From positions 1 to 64,000 of the IMG/VR virus record IMGVR_UViG_3300027906_000002: a DNA stretch of 64,000 bases; one strand, written 5' to 3'. This stretch comes from a virus. The position numbers and the translations under genes were made by a program. Below the pieces are notes generated by a model that was given only the letters and a program-made list of their open reading frames with translations, searched no databases and was not told where the DNA came from. Positions 41,081 through 50,317 of the stretch are shown here, in pieces. Position 1 is the stretch's first letter. Each line of letters starts with the position of its first letter.

Positions 41081-42523
41081 ATGGCAGACCAAGGAATTTT
41101 AGCACAATCTAAACCAGGTGCGAATACAAATACTGTTTTATATTCAGCTCCAGTAGATAAATCTGCAAGTACAGTATTGACTGTAGCGAATGATGGAACT
41201 GGATCTGCATATAAAGTTGGTATAAAGGATTATGATCAAAAATTAACTCTTGATGCATCAACGTATAGGTTGCATACGGGTGATTTGATCTCAGGATATA
41301 AGGTAACAGTAGATAATGCCATGTCATCCACTACTGGTCTTACTGGTGGTAGTTTAATTACAAGTGATGATTCTGAAAAGAGTTTCTACTTTGAATCATT
41401 TGCTGTTCCTGATTTAACAACATGGTATGTAAAGGTTGCATCAATAAGGCAAGTAACTCTAGAATCTGTAACAGGTACTTTTACTGTAGGTTCGACTCTT
41501 AGTACAGGAACTTCACCTAATGATACAACAGCAGTAATTTTTGGTGTTGTTGGAACTATTCTTTATATTGGACCTTCTACTATTAATGGTACTGGTGCAG
41601 AATTTGCTGATGGTAATGCTGTAGCTTCTGGTGCTGCTTCTGGTACTATTTCAAGTGGTGGTATCGGTGCTGCAAGCGATGATTTTGTAATTTCAAAAAC
41701 AACTGCTGGTGGTACATATAGTCTTTATCTTGGAGATCCTTTAGAAGCATTTACTGATCGTACTTATAAGTTTGATCTTTCAGATTCTAGTATGACTGGT
41801 AGGGATTTTAAAATATCTAGTACTGTCAATGGAATATGGGGTCCTGATGGTGTAATAGGTGGTGGTGATGATGGTGTTGAATATACTACTGGTAAGACCA
41901 GTGGTGGTACTGCTGGACAGGCAGGAGCATATATTCAGTATGACTGGACAGCAAGTGGTACTTTAACTGTCATGTATTTTTATGATGGTGGATCAGGTAC
42001 TGCTGGTAATGCTGGTTTTGGTGGTGCTGATAGATCTCTCACAATGTCGGACCAGTTTACCTATAATGATTTCTTTGTTTATGATATTACTGGTACTTGG
42101 GTTAACGCATCTGATTCATTTACACAAACAGCAACTACTTTTACAGTAACTGCTCAAGCATCTGGTGCTTATGGTTATGTTCGTGATTATACTGGGACTG
42201 CTTTAAAAGTAGTTAAAGGTCTTAATTCTCCAGAGTTTGCTGGTAGTTTAACCTTTAAGGATGCACCACTCCAAGAAAACCTTACTAGATCTACTGTTAC
42301 TGTTAGCTCAGTTACTGTAGCTAGTGATGCACTTGAAGATGAGCATTATATTGTTAATGGTGTTGCCAATGGCAATAATGAAGTAGATAGAATCACTTCA
42401 TTAGTTGTTGGTCCTGGTGAGAGAATAGTTATTAATAGTACTACTGCTAATAACTCATTCAGTCTCATTGGATTTGAGGATGCAAGCACAGCATTTACTG
42501 CTAGAGTCTTCGCAGCGATCTAA
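41081..42523 (+). CDS. Virion structural protein, fibre-type
   Basis: 480 residues, Gly/Thr/Ser-rich and beta-predicted throughout (MADQGILAQSKPGANT...). Contains GGTAGQAGAYIQYDW and GSGTAGNAGFGG loops; ends with a small domain ERIVINSTTANNSFSLIGFE typical of phage tail-fibre tips. Follows the previous structural gene by 9 nt. Confidence 0.65.
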   Translation: MADQGILAQSKPGANTNTVLYSAPVDKSASTVLTVANDGTGSAYKVGIKDYDQKLTLDASTYRLHTGDLISGYKVTVDNAMSSTTGLTGGSLITSDDSEKSFYFESFAVPDLTTWYVKVASIRQVTLESVTGTFTVGSTLSTGTSPNDTTAVIFGVVGTILYIGPSTINGTGAEFADGNAVASGAASGTISSGGIGAASDDFVISKTTAGGTYSLYLGDPLEAFTDRTYKFDLSDSSMTGRDFKISSTVNGIWGPDGVIGGGDDGVEYTTGKTSGGTAGQAGAYIQYDWTASGTLTVMYFYDGGSGTAGNAGFGGADRSLTMSDQFTYNDFFVYDITGTWVNASDSFTQTATTFTVTAQASGAYGYVRDYTGTALKVVKGLNSPEFAGSLTFKDAPLQENLTRSTVTVSSVTVASDALEDEHYIVNGVANGNNEVDRITSLVVGPGERIVINSTTANNSFSLIGFEDASTAFTARVFAAI

Positions 42524-42529
42524 TAAATA
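42523..42529 (+). promoter_or_regulatory. Late-type promoter box
   Basis: ATAAATA overlapping the previous stop, 26 nt before the 1320-residue gene. Confidence 0.5.
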
Positions 42530-42554
42530 ACCATATAGGAATAGCGTATACGTA

Positions 42555-45500
42555 ATGTCACTAACTAGGTTAAAGAATATTATTACGTCCAGAACTGGAC
42601 GTATTATCTACGTAAACCCTGACGATTTCGATGCTTCTGATGCAATTGATAACAGGGGTAACTCGGCATTACGTCCGTTTAAGAGTTTACAACGTGCTTT
42701 CCTTGAGGTGGCACGATTTTCATATAGAGTCGGTTTAAGTAATGACGAATTTGACGCATTTTCAATTTACTTATATCCAGCAGTATATGAAATAGATAAT
42801 AGACCTGGAGATATTCTTTATACAAACGTTGCACCTATTGATGAAAACTCTAACCTAGATTTAACATCTCCAAATAATGTACTATACAAATATAATTCAA
42901 TCGAAGGTGGTGTTATTGTACCCAGAGGTTGTTCTGTAGTTGGTAGTGACCTTAGAAGAACTAAAATAATTCCAAAGTATGTTCCTTATCCTACAACATA
43001 CGCTGCTAAAGGTATAAACACAGAAGCACAAGTACCTGCAAGAACTGCAATATTTAAAGTAACTGGTGGTACTTACTTCTGGCAATTCTCATTCTTTGAT
43101 GGTGCAGAAGAAGGTGTATATTTCAAACCTGATAGTGTAGAAACATTACCACCTAAGTATTCACATCATAGACTTACATGTTTTGAGTTTGCTGATGGTT
43201 TAAATACATTATCACAACTTATTGCTAATGGAACGGTTGCTAACGCAGATTATTCTGCTGTTCCAAATATTCTAGACAGAACAGACTTAGACATATATTA
43301 TCAGAAGATATCTAAAGCATTCGCAACAATTCCTGATACATCTGGTGATCCTACAACTGACCAAATTCAGGCAAGGGTTGAGGAAAACAGAATTGTTGGT
43401 CCTATTTCTGATGAATATAAGGTATTACAAATAACAAGAAACGGACAGACTGCTACTGCTGTTACTGTTGATGAATTTGATAACCCAAGAGATCATGGAT
43501 TCTCTGTTGGTGTTAACATTAACATCTCTGGAGTTACAGGTTCAACTGGACCTCAATCAGAATTAGACTCTGGTATATACAATGGTTCATTCACTGTAAC
43601 ATCTGCATCTGGTAACGTATTCACTTATCAAATGGCAGCAGAACCTTCTGGTAATGCTGTTGGTTCAAACGTAACAGTTAAGACTGAGATTGATACAGTT
43701 GACTCAGCGTCACCTTATGCTTTCAACCTATCACTGAGAAGTGTGTGGGGTATGAATGGTATGAACGCTGATGGTGCTAAAGCAACTGGTTTCAAATCAA
43801 TGGTTGTGGCACAGTTTACTGGACTATCACTACAGAAAGACGACAGAGCATTTGTAAGATATAACGCATCAACTGGTAACTATGACGTAGCAACATCTGG
43901 AGATGGTGCTCACTTAGATGGATTTGCAGAGTATAGAAAAGATTGGGGTCATAGACATATTGTTGCATCTAATGATGCATTTATTCAGGCGGTCTCGGTG
44001 TTCGCTGTTGGATACTATGCTCATTTCTCAGCACACAACGGTGCTGACATGTCAATTACTAATAGTAACAGTAACTTTGGTAATACTGCACTTAGATCTG
44101 CTGGATTTAAGAATAAGTCATTCTCTAAAGATAAGGCAGGTTCATTAACTCATGTTATTCCACCTAAAGCTTTAGGTGTTATTTCAACTTCTGCTACTGG
44201 TGCAAATAATGGTGGTAATATTACATTAGCTAATGATGGATCTGTCAATGGTGTTATTGAAGGAATGACAGTTCATGGTGTTGGAATAGGTCAAGGTGCA
44301 ACTGTTGGATCTGTTAATACCAATACTAGAGTTATTACATTAACAGAAACTAATACTGCTGTTATTGATGGTAATGTTATTTTTGGTGAAGAGACATCTG
44401 TTAACTGGGTTAACGTTGATATTAAGAGAACTAAGACAATTAACTCTGCATTGGCAGGACAAGGTGGTACTCCAGGAACTAGATTGTATCTCTATGGTTA
44501 TACTGTAGAAGCATCACCACCAACAACAAGAGTACAGGGTTATACAATCGGTGCTAGACAAGATGGTACTGGACTTGATGCAGTAGCAGATAAAATTAAT
44601 TGTTTGCTTGTTGCTAATGGTGCAAATGAAGCGACTATTCATAATGCAGCAGTATCACCTTATGGACCTAGTGTTTCTGGTGTTTCTGCTGGTACTGCTG
44701 GATCTCCAATACAATTTGATAATCAAACATATACTATAGGTGGTGTACCAGATGTAGTGGGTGGTTGGTATCTTTCTGTAGATTCTGTTAATAACATGAT
44801 CTATGATACATTATCAACTAACGCAACATATAATACTGTTAACTTTACACCAACAACATTCCTTAAGAGAATACCTGACCCAAGAGACTTACAAGATAGA
44901 ACATATAGATTCCGTTATGTAATTGATAAGGATAAGACTAATCCATTACCAAGAGATCCTCTATCTGGTTATGTATTACAACCATTGAATAGTGATACTA
45001 CATCATATGCATTATCTAAGTGTTATTACATTTACGATATTGAAGTTGTACAACCATTTGTTCGAGGTGTTGATGATGGTATCTATTACCTAACATTATT
45101 ATGTGCATCTATTGCACCTTCAACTTCTAACTTTAATGATAGATTCTTCTCTCAGAATGTTAACGAAGTATATCCTACATTTGACAGAGATAATCCTCTT
45201 GCTGATCCAGATCCTGCTATATCTGTTGCTGATAACCAAATCATTGGTTTAGTTAATGCAACTGATGGTGCAACACCAACTCCTAATCTTGATCCTCAAA
45301 GAAGTATTACTAAGGAATCAACTGAGTTCTTACTAGCAGATACAGGTTGGACACAACCAGGTACTACACCTAACTTTGACTCTGTTAATGGTAGGTTATC
45401 TAACACAGAATTAACTGCTCGTGCTGGTGATGAGGAAGTAAGAAAGATTAAGATAAGACAGAATAATGATGGTACGGTAGCACCAATAGCAGTAGAGTTT

Positions 45501-46517
45501 AGACGACACTCTATCTTAAGATCAGGTAACCATACGTTTGAGTATCTCGGTTTTGGTCCAGGTAACTATTCAACTGCGTTCCCTCAAACACAGGTTGAGA
45601 CATTAACTACTAATCAAGTTAGGTTCTCTCAGTCTATTAAAGAGGCAGCAGGTGTTGCGTTCTATTCAGGTCTTAACTCAAATGGTGACCTATTCATTGG
45701 TAACCAGGTCATTAACCCTGTTACTGGTCAGATCACTAACGAAGATATTGCACAGTTGAATGTTGTTGGTGAAGAGAATACTACTATTGAAACCTTCTCT
45801 GAGTTGGTTATAACTGATAAAATAACTGTAATTGGTGGAGCATCTAACCAGTTAGAATCTATATTCGCTGGTCCTGTTACTTTCCAAGGACAGACAACGT
45901 TTACTGATAACTTATCTGCTAAGAAGATTTCATACTTCAACCAAGATGGTACAGTTATTAAGCAGACTCTACTAGCACCAGAGCTAGCAACTGGACAACC
46001 AGATTTCTCTAACATAACAGGATATGATACTCCTGCTGATGGTGACTTAGTTTATAATATAAACTGGGTTCCAGGTAAATCTCTTGGTTGGATTCGTTAT
46101 GCTCAAGAGTGGAAAGAATTTGGTCTAACAGACACAGGTATCATTGATATTTCTACCTTTAGTAATACTCAAAACATTGGTATTGGTAAGACAGCAACTG
46201 CTGACTTTAGAGTTGATATATTAGGTAATGCTAAGGTAGATGGTGACTTAGTTGTAACTGGTCGAGGTGGTGTTGCATCTGACAAGTATATTACAAGAAC
46301 TTATACTGGTGATGGATCAACATTAACATTTGCATTAACAACTTATGGTGCTGGTATTCAACATACTGATGACTCTGTATTAGTATTCTTGAATGGTGTA
46401 GCACAGATAGCAGGTACTAACTATACTGTTGATACTCTTGGTGCAAATATTGTATTCAGTTCTGGTGATGCACCATTGAATACAGATACAGTTCATATTT
46501 TAGAATTACCTATCTAA
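42555..46517 (+). CDS. Very large virion structural/fibre protein
   Basis: 1320 residues, starting MSLTRLKNIITSRTGRIIYVNPDDFD. The N-terminal 400 residues contain YVNP..., SALRPFKSLQRAFLEVARFSY and GVIVPRGCSVVGSDLRRTKI, a pectate-lyase-like beta-helix pattern shared by cyanophage structural proteins. The C-terminus RTYTGDGSTLTFAL...DDSVLVFLNGVAQ is a common fibre-end module. Long, continuous, with a late box upstream. Probably a long fibre or baseplate-attached appendage protein. Confidence 0.72.
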   Translation: MSLTRLKNIITSRTGRIIYVNPDDFDASDAIDNRGNSALRPFKSLQRAFLEVARFSYRVGLSNDEFDAFSIYLYPAVYEIDNRPGDILYTNVAPIDENSNLDLTSPNNVLYKYNSIEGGVIVPRGCSVVGSDLRRTKIIPKYVPYPTTYAAKGINTEAQVPARTAIFKVTGGTYFWQFSFFDGAEEGVYFKPDSVETLPPKYSHHRLTCFEFADGLNTLSQLIANGTVANADYSAVPNILDRTDLDIYYQKISKAFATIPDTSGDPTTDQIQARVEENRIVGPISDEYKVLQITRNGQTATAVTVDEFDNPRDHGFSVGVNINISGVTGSTGPQSELDSGIYNGSFTVTSASGNVFTYQMAAEPSGNAVGSNVTVKTEIDTVDSASPYAFNLSLRSVWGMNGMNADGAKATGFKSMVVAQFTGLSLQKDDRAFVRYNASTGNYDVATSGDGAHLDGFAEYRKDWGHRHIVASNDAFIQAVSVFAVGYYAHFSAHNGADMSITNSNSNFGNTALRSAGFKNKSFSKDKAGSLTHVIPPKALGVISTSATGANNGGNITLANDGSVNGVIEGMTVHGVGIGQGATVGSVNTNTRVITLTETNTAVIDGNVIFGEETSVNWVNVDIKRTKTINSALAGQGGTPGTRLYLYGYTVEASPPTTRVQGYTIGARQDGTGLDAVADKINCLLVANGANEATIHNAAVSPYGPSVSGVSAGTAGSPIQFDNQTYTIGGVPDVVGGWYLSVDSVNNMIYDTLSTNATYNTVNFTPTTFLKRIPDPRDLQDRTYRFRYVIDKDKTNPLPRDPLSGYVLQPLNSDTTSYALSKCYYIYDIEVVQPFVRGVDDGIYYLTLLCASIAPSTSNFNDRFFSQNVNEVYPTFDRDNPLADPDPAISVADNQIIGLVNATDGATPTPNLDPQRSITKESTEFLLADTGWTQPGTTPNFDSVNGRLSNTELTARAGDEEVRKIKIRQNNDGTVAPIAVEFRRHSILRSGNHTFEYLGFGPGNYSTAFPQTQVETLTTNQVRFSQSIKEAAGVAFYSGLNSNGDLFIGNQVINPVTGQITNEDIAQLNVVGEENTTIETFSELVITDKITVIGGASNQLESIFAGPVTFQGQTTFTDNLSAKKISYFNQDGTVIKQTLLAPELATGQPDFSNITGYDTPADGDLVYNINWVPGKSLGWIRYAQEWKEFGLTDTGIIDISTFSNTQNIGIGKTATADFRVDILGNAKVDGDLVVTGRGGVASDKYITRTYTGDGSTLTFALTTYGAGIQHTDDSVLVFLNGVAQIAGTNYTVDTLGANIVFSSGDAPLNTDTVHILELPI

Positions 46518-46520
46518 ATA
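46514..46520 (+). promoter_or_regulatory. Late-type promoter box
   Basis: CTAAATA overlapping the stop of the 1320-residue gene; AAGGAGG follows as a ribosome site for the gene at 46540. Confidence 0.5.
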
Positions 46521-46539
46521 ATAATAGTAAGGAGGTCTT

Positions 46540-46962
46540 ATGGCAGTTTCAAGAATTAGTGGAAATCAAATATCGACTTCCACAGAAGCAATTATCACTA
46601 CACTTGGTTTTTTAAACTCTAATAGTGTCTTTAAATTACCTGTTGGTAATATAGCACAAAGACCTGTTGGTGTTACTGCTGGTACTCTAAGGTATAATAG
46701 TGAGATAGATAACGCAGAGATATATGTTAACGATGATGGTACTGGTTCTGCTGGATGGGCTCCAGTTGCAGGTGGTGGTCCAGCATTAGGAGAAGAAAGT
46801 GTTATAAGAACGAATCATAATGTTATTTCAGAAAATATTACTGTAGGTCCATCAGCAAATAATGATGCTAAATTTACAAACGGTTTTACTGCTGGACCTG
46901 TGACCATTGCTAATGGTTACACCATTACTATAGAAAGTGGAGCAGCATGGAGCGTAATCTAA
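46540..46962 (+). CDS. Fibre-associated structural protein
   Basis: 140 residues. FKLPVGNIAQRPVGVTAGTLRYNSEIDNAEIYV is the LP-x-G-x-x-x-QRP...G-x-x-R-x-N motif found at the start of several fibre proteins in this window (50015, 50318, 51475). The C-terminus is beta-rich and ends in a hydrophobic GAAWSVI. Likely an attachment domain for the adhesin that follows. Confidence 0.65.
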   Translation: MAVSRISGNQISTSTEAIITTLGFLNSNSVFKLPVGNIAQRPVGVTAGTLRYNSEIDNAEIYVNDDGTGSAGWAPVAGGGPALGEESVIRTNHNVISENITVGPSANNDAKFTNGFTAGPVTIANGYTITIESGAAWSVI

Positions 46963-48165
46963 ATGACGAGCGAAATTAAAGTAGCAGCATTACAGGGCAA
47001 TTCTCCCAACTTCAAGATAAATCTTGCCAATGACACTACTCTTAAGATGGAGAGTGATTTAAGATTGCAGAATCAATCTTATTTACCTGTGCCTGGTGGT
47101 GATCCAGATGCAAATGTCTATGCTAGACCACAAGATCCTAGTTATGGATCTCTTTTTATGAATACAAAGACAGGTAAGTTAGAGTATTGGAAGCATGGTG
47201 GTAAAGGAGGTTGGGGTTATATTATCAGTGGTGGTGGAGATGGAGAAGATGCAGCAGGAGACTTTTTATATCCTTGGGAAACAGGATCATCATTTACTTT
47301 CACTTCTGGTGGAAGAGGTGGTAGTAGTAATACATATGAAGCACCTAGTATTGGGAATGTAAGACAACACTCCAGTTATAGTGGTTCTGATGCTTGGGAG
47401 AATGAATATTTAACTACACCCAATTATGATGGTGTTATGCAATGGACTGTGCCTGGAACTGGTATTTGGACGTTTGAAGTTGCAGGTGCAAGAGGTGGTA
47501 CATCAAGTGGTTATGGTGGTTATAGACAACCAGGTTGGGGATATAGTGTAGAAGGAGATTTCACCCTTAATGGTGGTGATAATATTATGATTGTTGTAGG
47601 ACAACAAGGTCAAAATTCACAGAATGGTGGAGGTGGTGGAGGATCATTTGTATACAAAAATAGAAACGATTCTTATCCAATGTTAGCAGGTGGTGGAGGA
47701 GGTGGTGCTGGTTATAATAGCGGTAATGGTTATGATGCTACAAGTAGTAGCACTGCTGGTGGATGCCCCCCTTGTGGAACAAGTGGTGGATCAAATGGTA
47801 ACTCAGGTTCAGATGCCTACGGTAATGGTGGATCTGGAGGAGGATGGAACTCCTATGGTAACCAAGGTGGATCAAGTGGTAACACATCCAACTTCCGAGG
47901 AAAGCAAGCATCATATTATGGTGGATTTGGAATGGGTGGTGGAGCACAAGGTGGTGACAACGGTGGAGGAGGCGGTGGCGGTTACTCTGGCGGTGGATCT
48001 GGTTGTGACGGAGGAAACGGTTGGGGTGGCGGTGGTGGAGGATCCTATATTTGGACAGGATCTCCATTATATGCAGGAGCAAGTGCAAATAAAGGAAATA
48101 ACACCAGTAGTACTGGTGGAGGAAGTGGATGGGGATATGTTAAAGTAACACTTAAGTCTGTTTAA
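46963..48165 (+). CDS. Glycine-rich tail-fibre adhesin
   Basis: 400 residues. N-terminal fibre-joining part (to ~120), then one beta domain, and a long region of Gly-rich motifs (GGGGGGSFVYKN, GGGGGGAGYNSG, GGGGGGGYSGGGSG) from about 220. Such poly-glycine repeats form polyglycine-II lattices in T-even gp38-type adhesins that bind host receptors. Ends WGYVKVTLKSV. Probably host-range-determining; starts directly after the preceding gene. Confidence 0.68.
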   Translation: MTSEIKVAALQGNSPNFKINLANDTTLKMESDLRLQNQSYLPVPGGDPDANVYARPQDPSYGSLFMNTKTGKLEYWKHGGKGGWGYIISGGGDGEDAAGDFLYPWETGSSFTFTSGGRGGSSNTYEAPSIGNVRQHSSYSGSDAWENEYLTTPNYDGVMQWTVPGTGIWTFEVAGARGGTSSGYGGYRQPGWGYSVEGDFTLNGGDNIMIVVGQQGQNSQNGGGGGGSFVYKNRNDSYPMLAGGGGGGAGYNSGNGYDATSSSTAGGCPPCGTSGGSNGNSGSDAYGNGGSGGGWNSYGNQGGSSGNTSNFRGKQASYYGGFGMGGGAQGGDNGGGGGGGYSGGGSGCDGGNGWGGGGGGSYIWTGSPLYAGASANKGNNTSSTGGGSGWGYVKVTLKSV

Positions 48166-48169
48166 AATT

Positions 48170-48176
48170 ATAAATA
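48170..48176 (+). promoter_or_regulatory. Late-type promoter box
   Basis: ATAAATA (a second copy at 48174-48180 overlaps), 26 nt before the next adhesin gene. Confidence 0.5.
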
Positions 48177-48202
48177 AATAATGATAGGTAATAGATGGAG
48201 TT

Positions 48203-49495
48203 ATGAGTAATCTCAACGTAGATACCGTTACAGCAGCGAATGTTCATGCAACTGGAATGGTATCCGCTAATACCGCATTAAAAGCACCAAATTATGCGGA
48301 TGCAGGAAAACCTGCTAGTGCTGATCCAGGAGTGATAATCTATAATACAACTGGACAGGATGTTGAGTTGTGGAAAGGAAGTACTTGGTTAAGTCTAGGT
48401 GCTGGTAATATGAGAACATGGTCAGGAGAAGAAGGGAGACCAACATCACCTGCAACAGGACAATTTGGTTTTAATACAACAACAGGACAGGCAGAGATAT
48501 TCAACGGTTCTGATTGGATAACATTTGGTGCTAATTCTGCTGAAGGTGCTGCTGCTGCTCTATTTAACTTTAGTTCGTTTACATTCCTTTCTATTGTAGG
48601 TAGAGGACAGGATACAGGTCCAAACTCAAGTCAAATGAGTAGTGAGTATTCTGGACAACCTTGGGCATCACAATACTTTAAGCAAGGAGATTATCAAGGT
48701 TATCAAGTATGGACAGTGCCTGAAGATGGTAATTATGTCATTGAAGCAGGTGGAGCAAGAGGTGGTAGAGATTTAAACTATGGACAACAAAACCTTTGGG
48801 GAGCAGTTGTTACAGGAACGTTTGCTTTAACTAGAGAAACAGAATTATCAATGGTAGTTGGTGTTGGTGGTAACCAATACTATTCACCTCATGGACATGA
48901 ATGTGGAGGTGGTGGTGGATCATTTGTTGTTAACAAGACAACAAGTTCTCCATTGCTTATTGCTGGTGGTGGAGGAGGTAGTGCTGGTGGTGCATCATGG
49001 GGATGGTCATGTAGCAGACCTACATCATGGGGATATGGACAATCAGGAGAATATGGTGGAAGACCAACTTGTTATACGAACCCTTCACAACCTAGTCCTG
49101 GATACGGTGGTAACACAAATGGTGGATACATGGGTGGTGCTGGAGGAGGATATTTAACTAAAGGTCAGAATGGAGGTGGTCACTGTCGAACTGCTCAAGG
49201 TGGTCAAGGATATAATAATGGTATGGTAGGTGGTTACGGTAATTCTTGTTATAATAGTACTGGAAATCGTGGTGGATTTGGAGGAGGTGGCGGTGGTCAA
49301 CTCTCTGGACCAGGTGCAGGTGGAGGATGGACTGGAGGTTGTACTTCAGGACAGTGGGCATCTCACGCTACTCATGGTGGTGGCGGTGGTTCATATAATG
49401 CTGGAACCAATGCTCAAGCACAACAAGGTGGTAACTCATCATCTGAAGGTGGTCAATATAGTGGTAACGGATACATTAAAATTACTAAACAATAA
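48203..49495 (+). CDS. Glycine-rich tail-fibre adhesin, paralogue 1
   Basis: 430 residues. N-terminal part with ATGQFGFNTTTGQAEIFNGSDW units, a beta domain (TFLSIVGRGQDTGPNSSQMSSEY, then YQVWTVPEDGNYVIEAGGARGGRD), and a Gly-rich distal part with VVGVGGNQYYSPHG, conserved Cys pairs, GGGHCRTAQGGQG and an end GNGYIKITKQ. The same order, often identical, occurs in the gene at 51475. It differs mostly in distal loops, the pattern expected for receptor-binding diversification. Confidence 0.68.
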   Translation: MSNLNVDTVTAANVHATGMVSANTALKAPNYADAGKPASADPGVIIYNTTGQDVELWKGSTWLSLGAGNMRTWSGEEGRPTSPATGQFGFNTTTGQAEIFNGSDWITFGANSAEGAAAALFNFSSFTFLSIVGRGQDTGPNSSQMSSEYSGQPWASQYFKQGDYQGYQVWTVPEDGNYVIEAGGARGGRDLNYGQQNLWGAVVTGTFALTRETELSMVVGVGGNQYYSPHGHECGGGGGSFVVNKTTSSPLLIAGGGGGSAGGASWGWSCSRPTSWGYGQSGEYGGRPTCYTNPSQPSPGYGGNTNGGYMGGAGGGYLTKGQNGGGHCRTAQGGQGYNNGMVGGYGNSCYNSTGNRGGFGGGGGGQLSGPGAGGGWTGGCTSGQWASHATHGGGGGSYNAGTNAQAQQGGNSSSEGGQYSGNGYIKITKQ

Positions 49496-49498
49496 ACT

Positions 49499-49705
49499 AT
49501 GGCACAGTTTTATGATGGTTTCAAGTGGAGAGGAAATTCTTCCTACAATCCATTTGCTAGTGAAACATTAAAAAAAGAAAGAATGGACATGTGTAGAGCA
49601 TGTGACCAATTCAAACCAAGAACTCAGCAATGTAATAAGTGTGGTTGCTTTATGCAATTAAAAACAAAGATGAAAGACGCACATTGCCCCATTGATAAAT
49701 GGTAA
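49499..49705 (+). CDS. Small zinc-finger protein (DUF6171-like)
   Basis: 68 residues with MCRACDQF (C-x2-C) and QCNKCGCFMQLKTKMKDAHCPIDKW (C-x2-C-x-C ... HCP), a four- to five-Cys zinc-binding layout as in small cyanophage DUF6171-type proteins. Placed between fibre genes, 3 nt after the adhesin. Role unknown. Confidence 0.65.
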   Translation: MAQFYDGFKWRGNSSYNPFASETLKKERMDMCRACDQFKPRTQQCNKCGCFMQLKTKMKDAHCPIDKW

Positions 49706-49711
49706 TAAATA
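49705..49711 (+). promoter_or_regulatory. Late-type promoter box
   Basis: ATAAATA at the zinc-finger gene stop, 29 nt before the next ATG. Confidence 0.45.
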
Positions 49712-49733
49712 AACATAAGGACATTTATAGATT

Positions 49734-50015
49734 ATGACACCTGCAGAACTAAAAGAAAAACAGATCGCTATAGAAGCATCTATTCGTACTTTGGAAGAGC
49801 AACTCCAAACAGCAAAGAACCATCAAAGGGAATTATTTGTATTAGAGGCAGATTTAGTTATTACTCAACAGATAGAATCTGGAGTACATGCTGCTGCAAT
49901 GGCAAATAGAGCAGCACAAGAAGCATTAGACGAAGCAGATAATGCATTGCATTATCCAGAAGGTGATCCGATTAATGATATCGATCCACCAGCAGTACCA
50001 CCAACTGAAGAATAA
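49734..50015 (+). CDS. Coiled-coil protein
   Basis: 93 residues: an uninterrupted helix (KEKQIAIEASIRTLEEQLQTAKNHQREL...) with heptad pattern, then a Pro-rich tail. Ends in TAATGG overlapping the next gene. Perhaps a fibre connector or assembly chaperone, by position. Confidence 0.58.
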   Translation: MTPAELKEKQIAIEASIRTLEEQLQTAKNHQRELFVLEADLVITQQIESGVHAAAMANRAAQEALDEADNALHYPEGDPINDIDPPAVPPTEE

Positions 50016-50317
50016 TGGCAAAAGTAACAACATCTAAAATATCTGGTATTGGTGCTACACTAGGACAAGTTAGTGTTAGTACTGGACATACCTTTGAGGT
50101 GGATGGTGTTGTTGACTTAACACACTGTACTAACCAAGCATTTCAGTTACCAACAGGTACTATAAGTCAGAGACCACAGAATCCACTTACAGGTTATCTT
50201 AGGTGGAATACTGATAATGACCCTAACACAGGTAGTACCATTGGTTTAGAATATTATAATGGTACTGAATGGTGGAATATTAATACAGCACCCGAACCTG
50301 AAGAGGAGGATCCATAA
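50015..50317 (+). CDS. Fibre-associated structural protein
   Basis: 100 residues; FQLPTGTISQRPQNPLTGYLRWNTD is the QRP-type attachment motif shared with 46540. Ends in an acidic tail and is followed directly by the adhesin at 50318, as 46540 is by 46963. This pairing suggests a modular attachment plus adhesin cassette. Confidence 0.62.
   Translation: MAKVTTSKISGIGATLGQVSVSTGHTFEVDGVVDLTHCTNQAFQLPTGTISQRPQNPLTGYLRWNTDNDPNTGSTIGLEYYNGTEWWNINTAPEPEEEDP

Noticed and set aside
47690-48148. Long reading frames in other frames inside the glycine-rich adhesin genes, on both strands
   Set aside because: GGN-rich DNA lacks stop codons in several frames; the products are low-complexity Val/His/Leu-rich and have no ribosome site. 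They are shadows of the Gly-rich genes.
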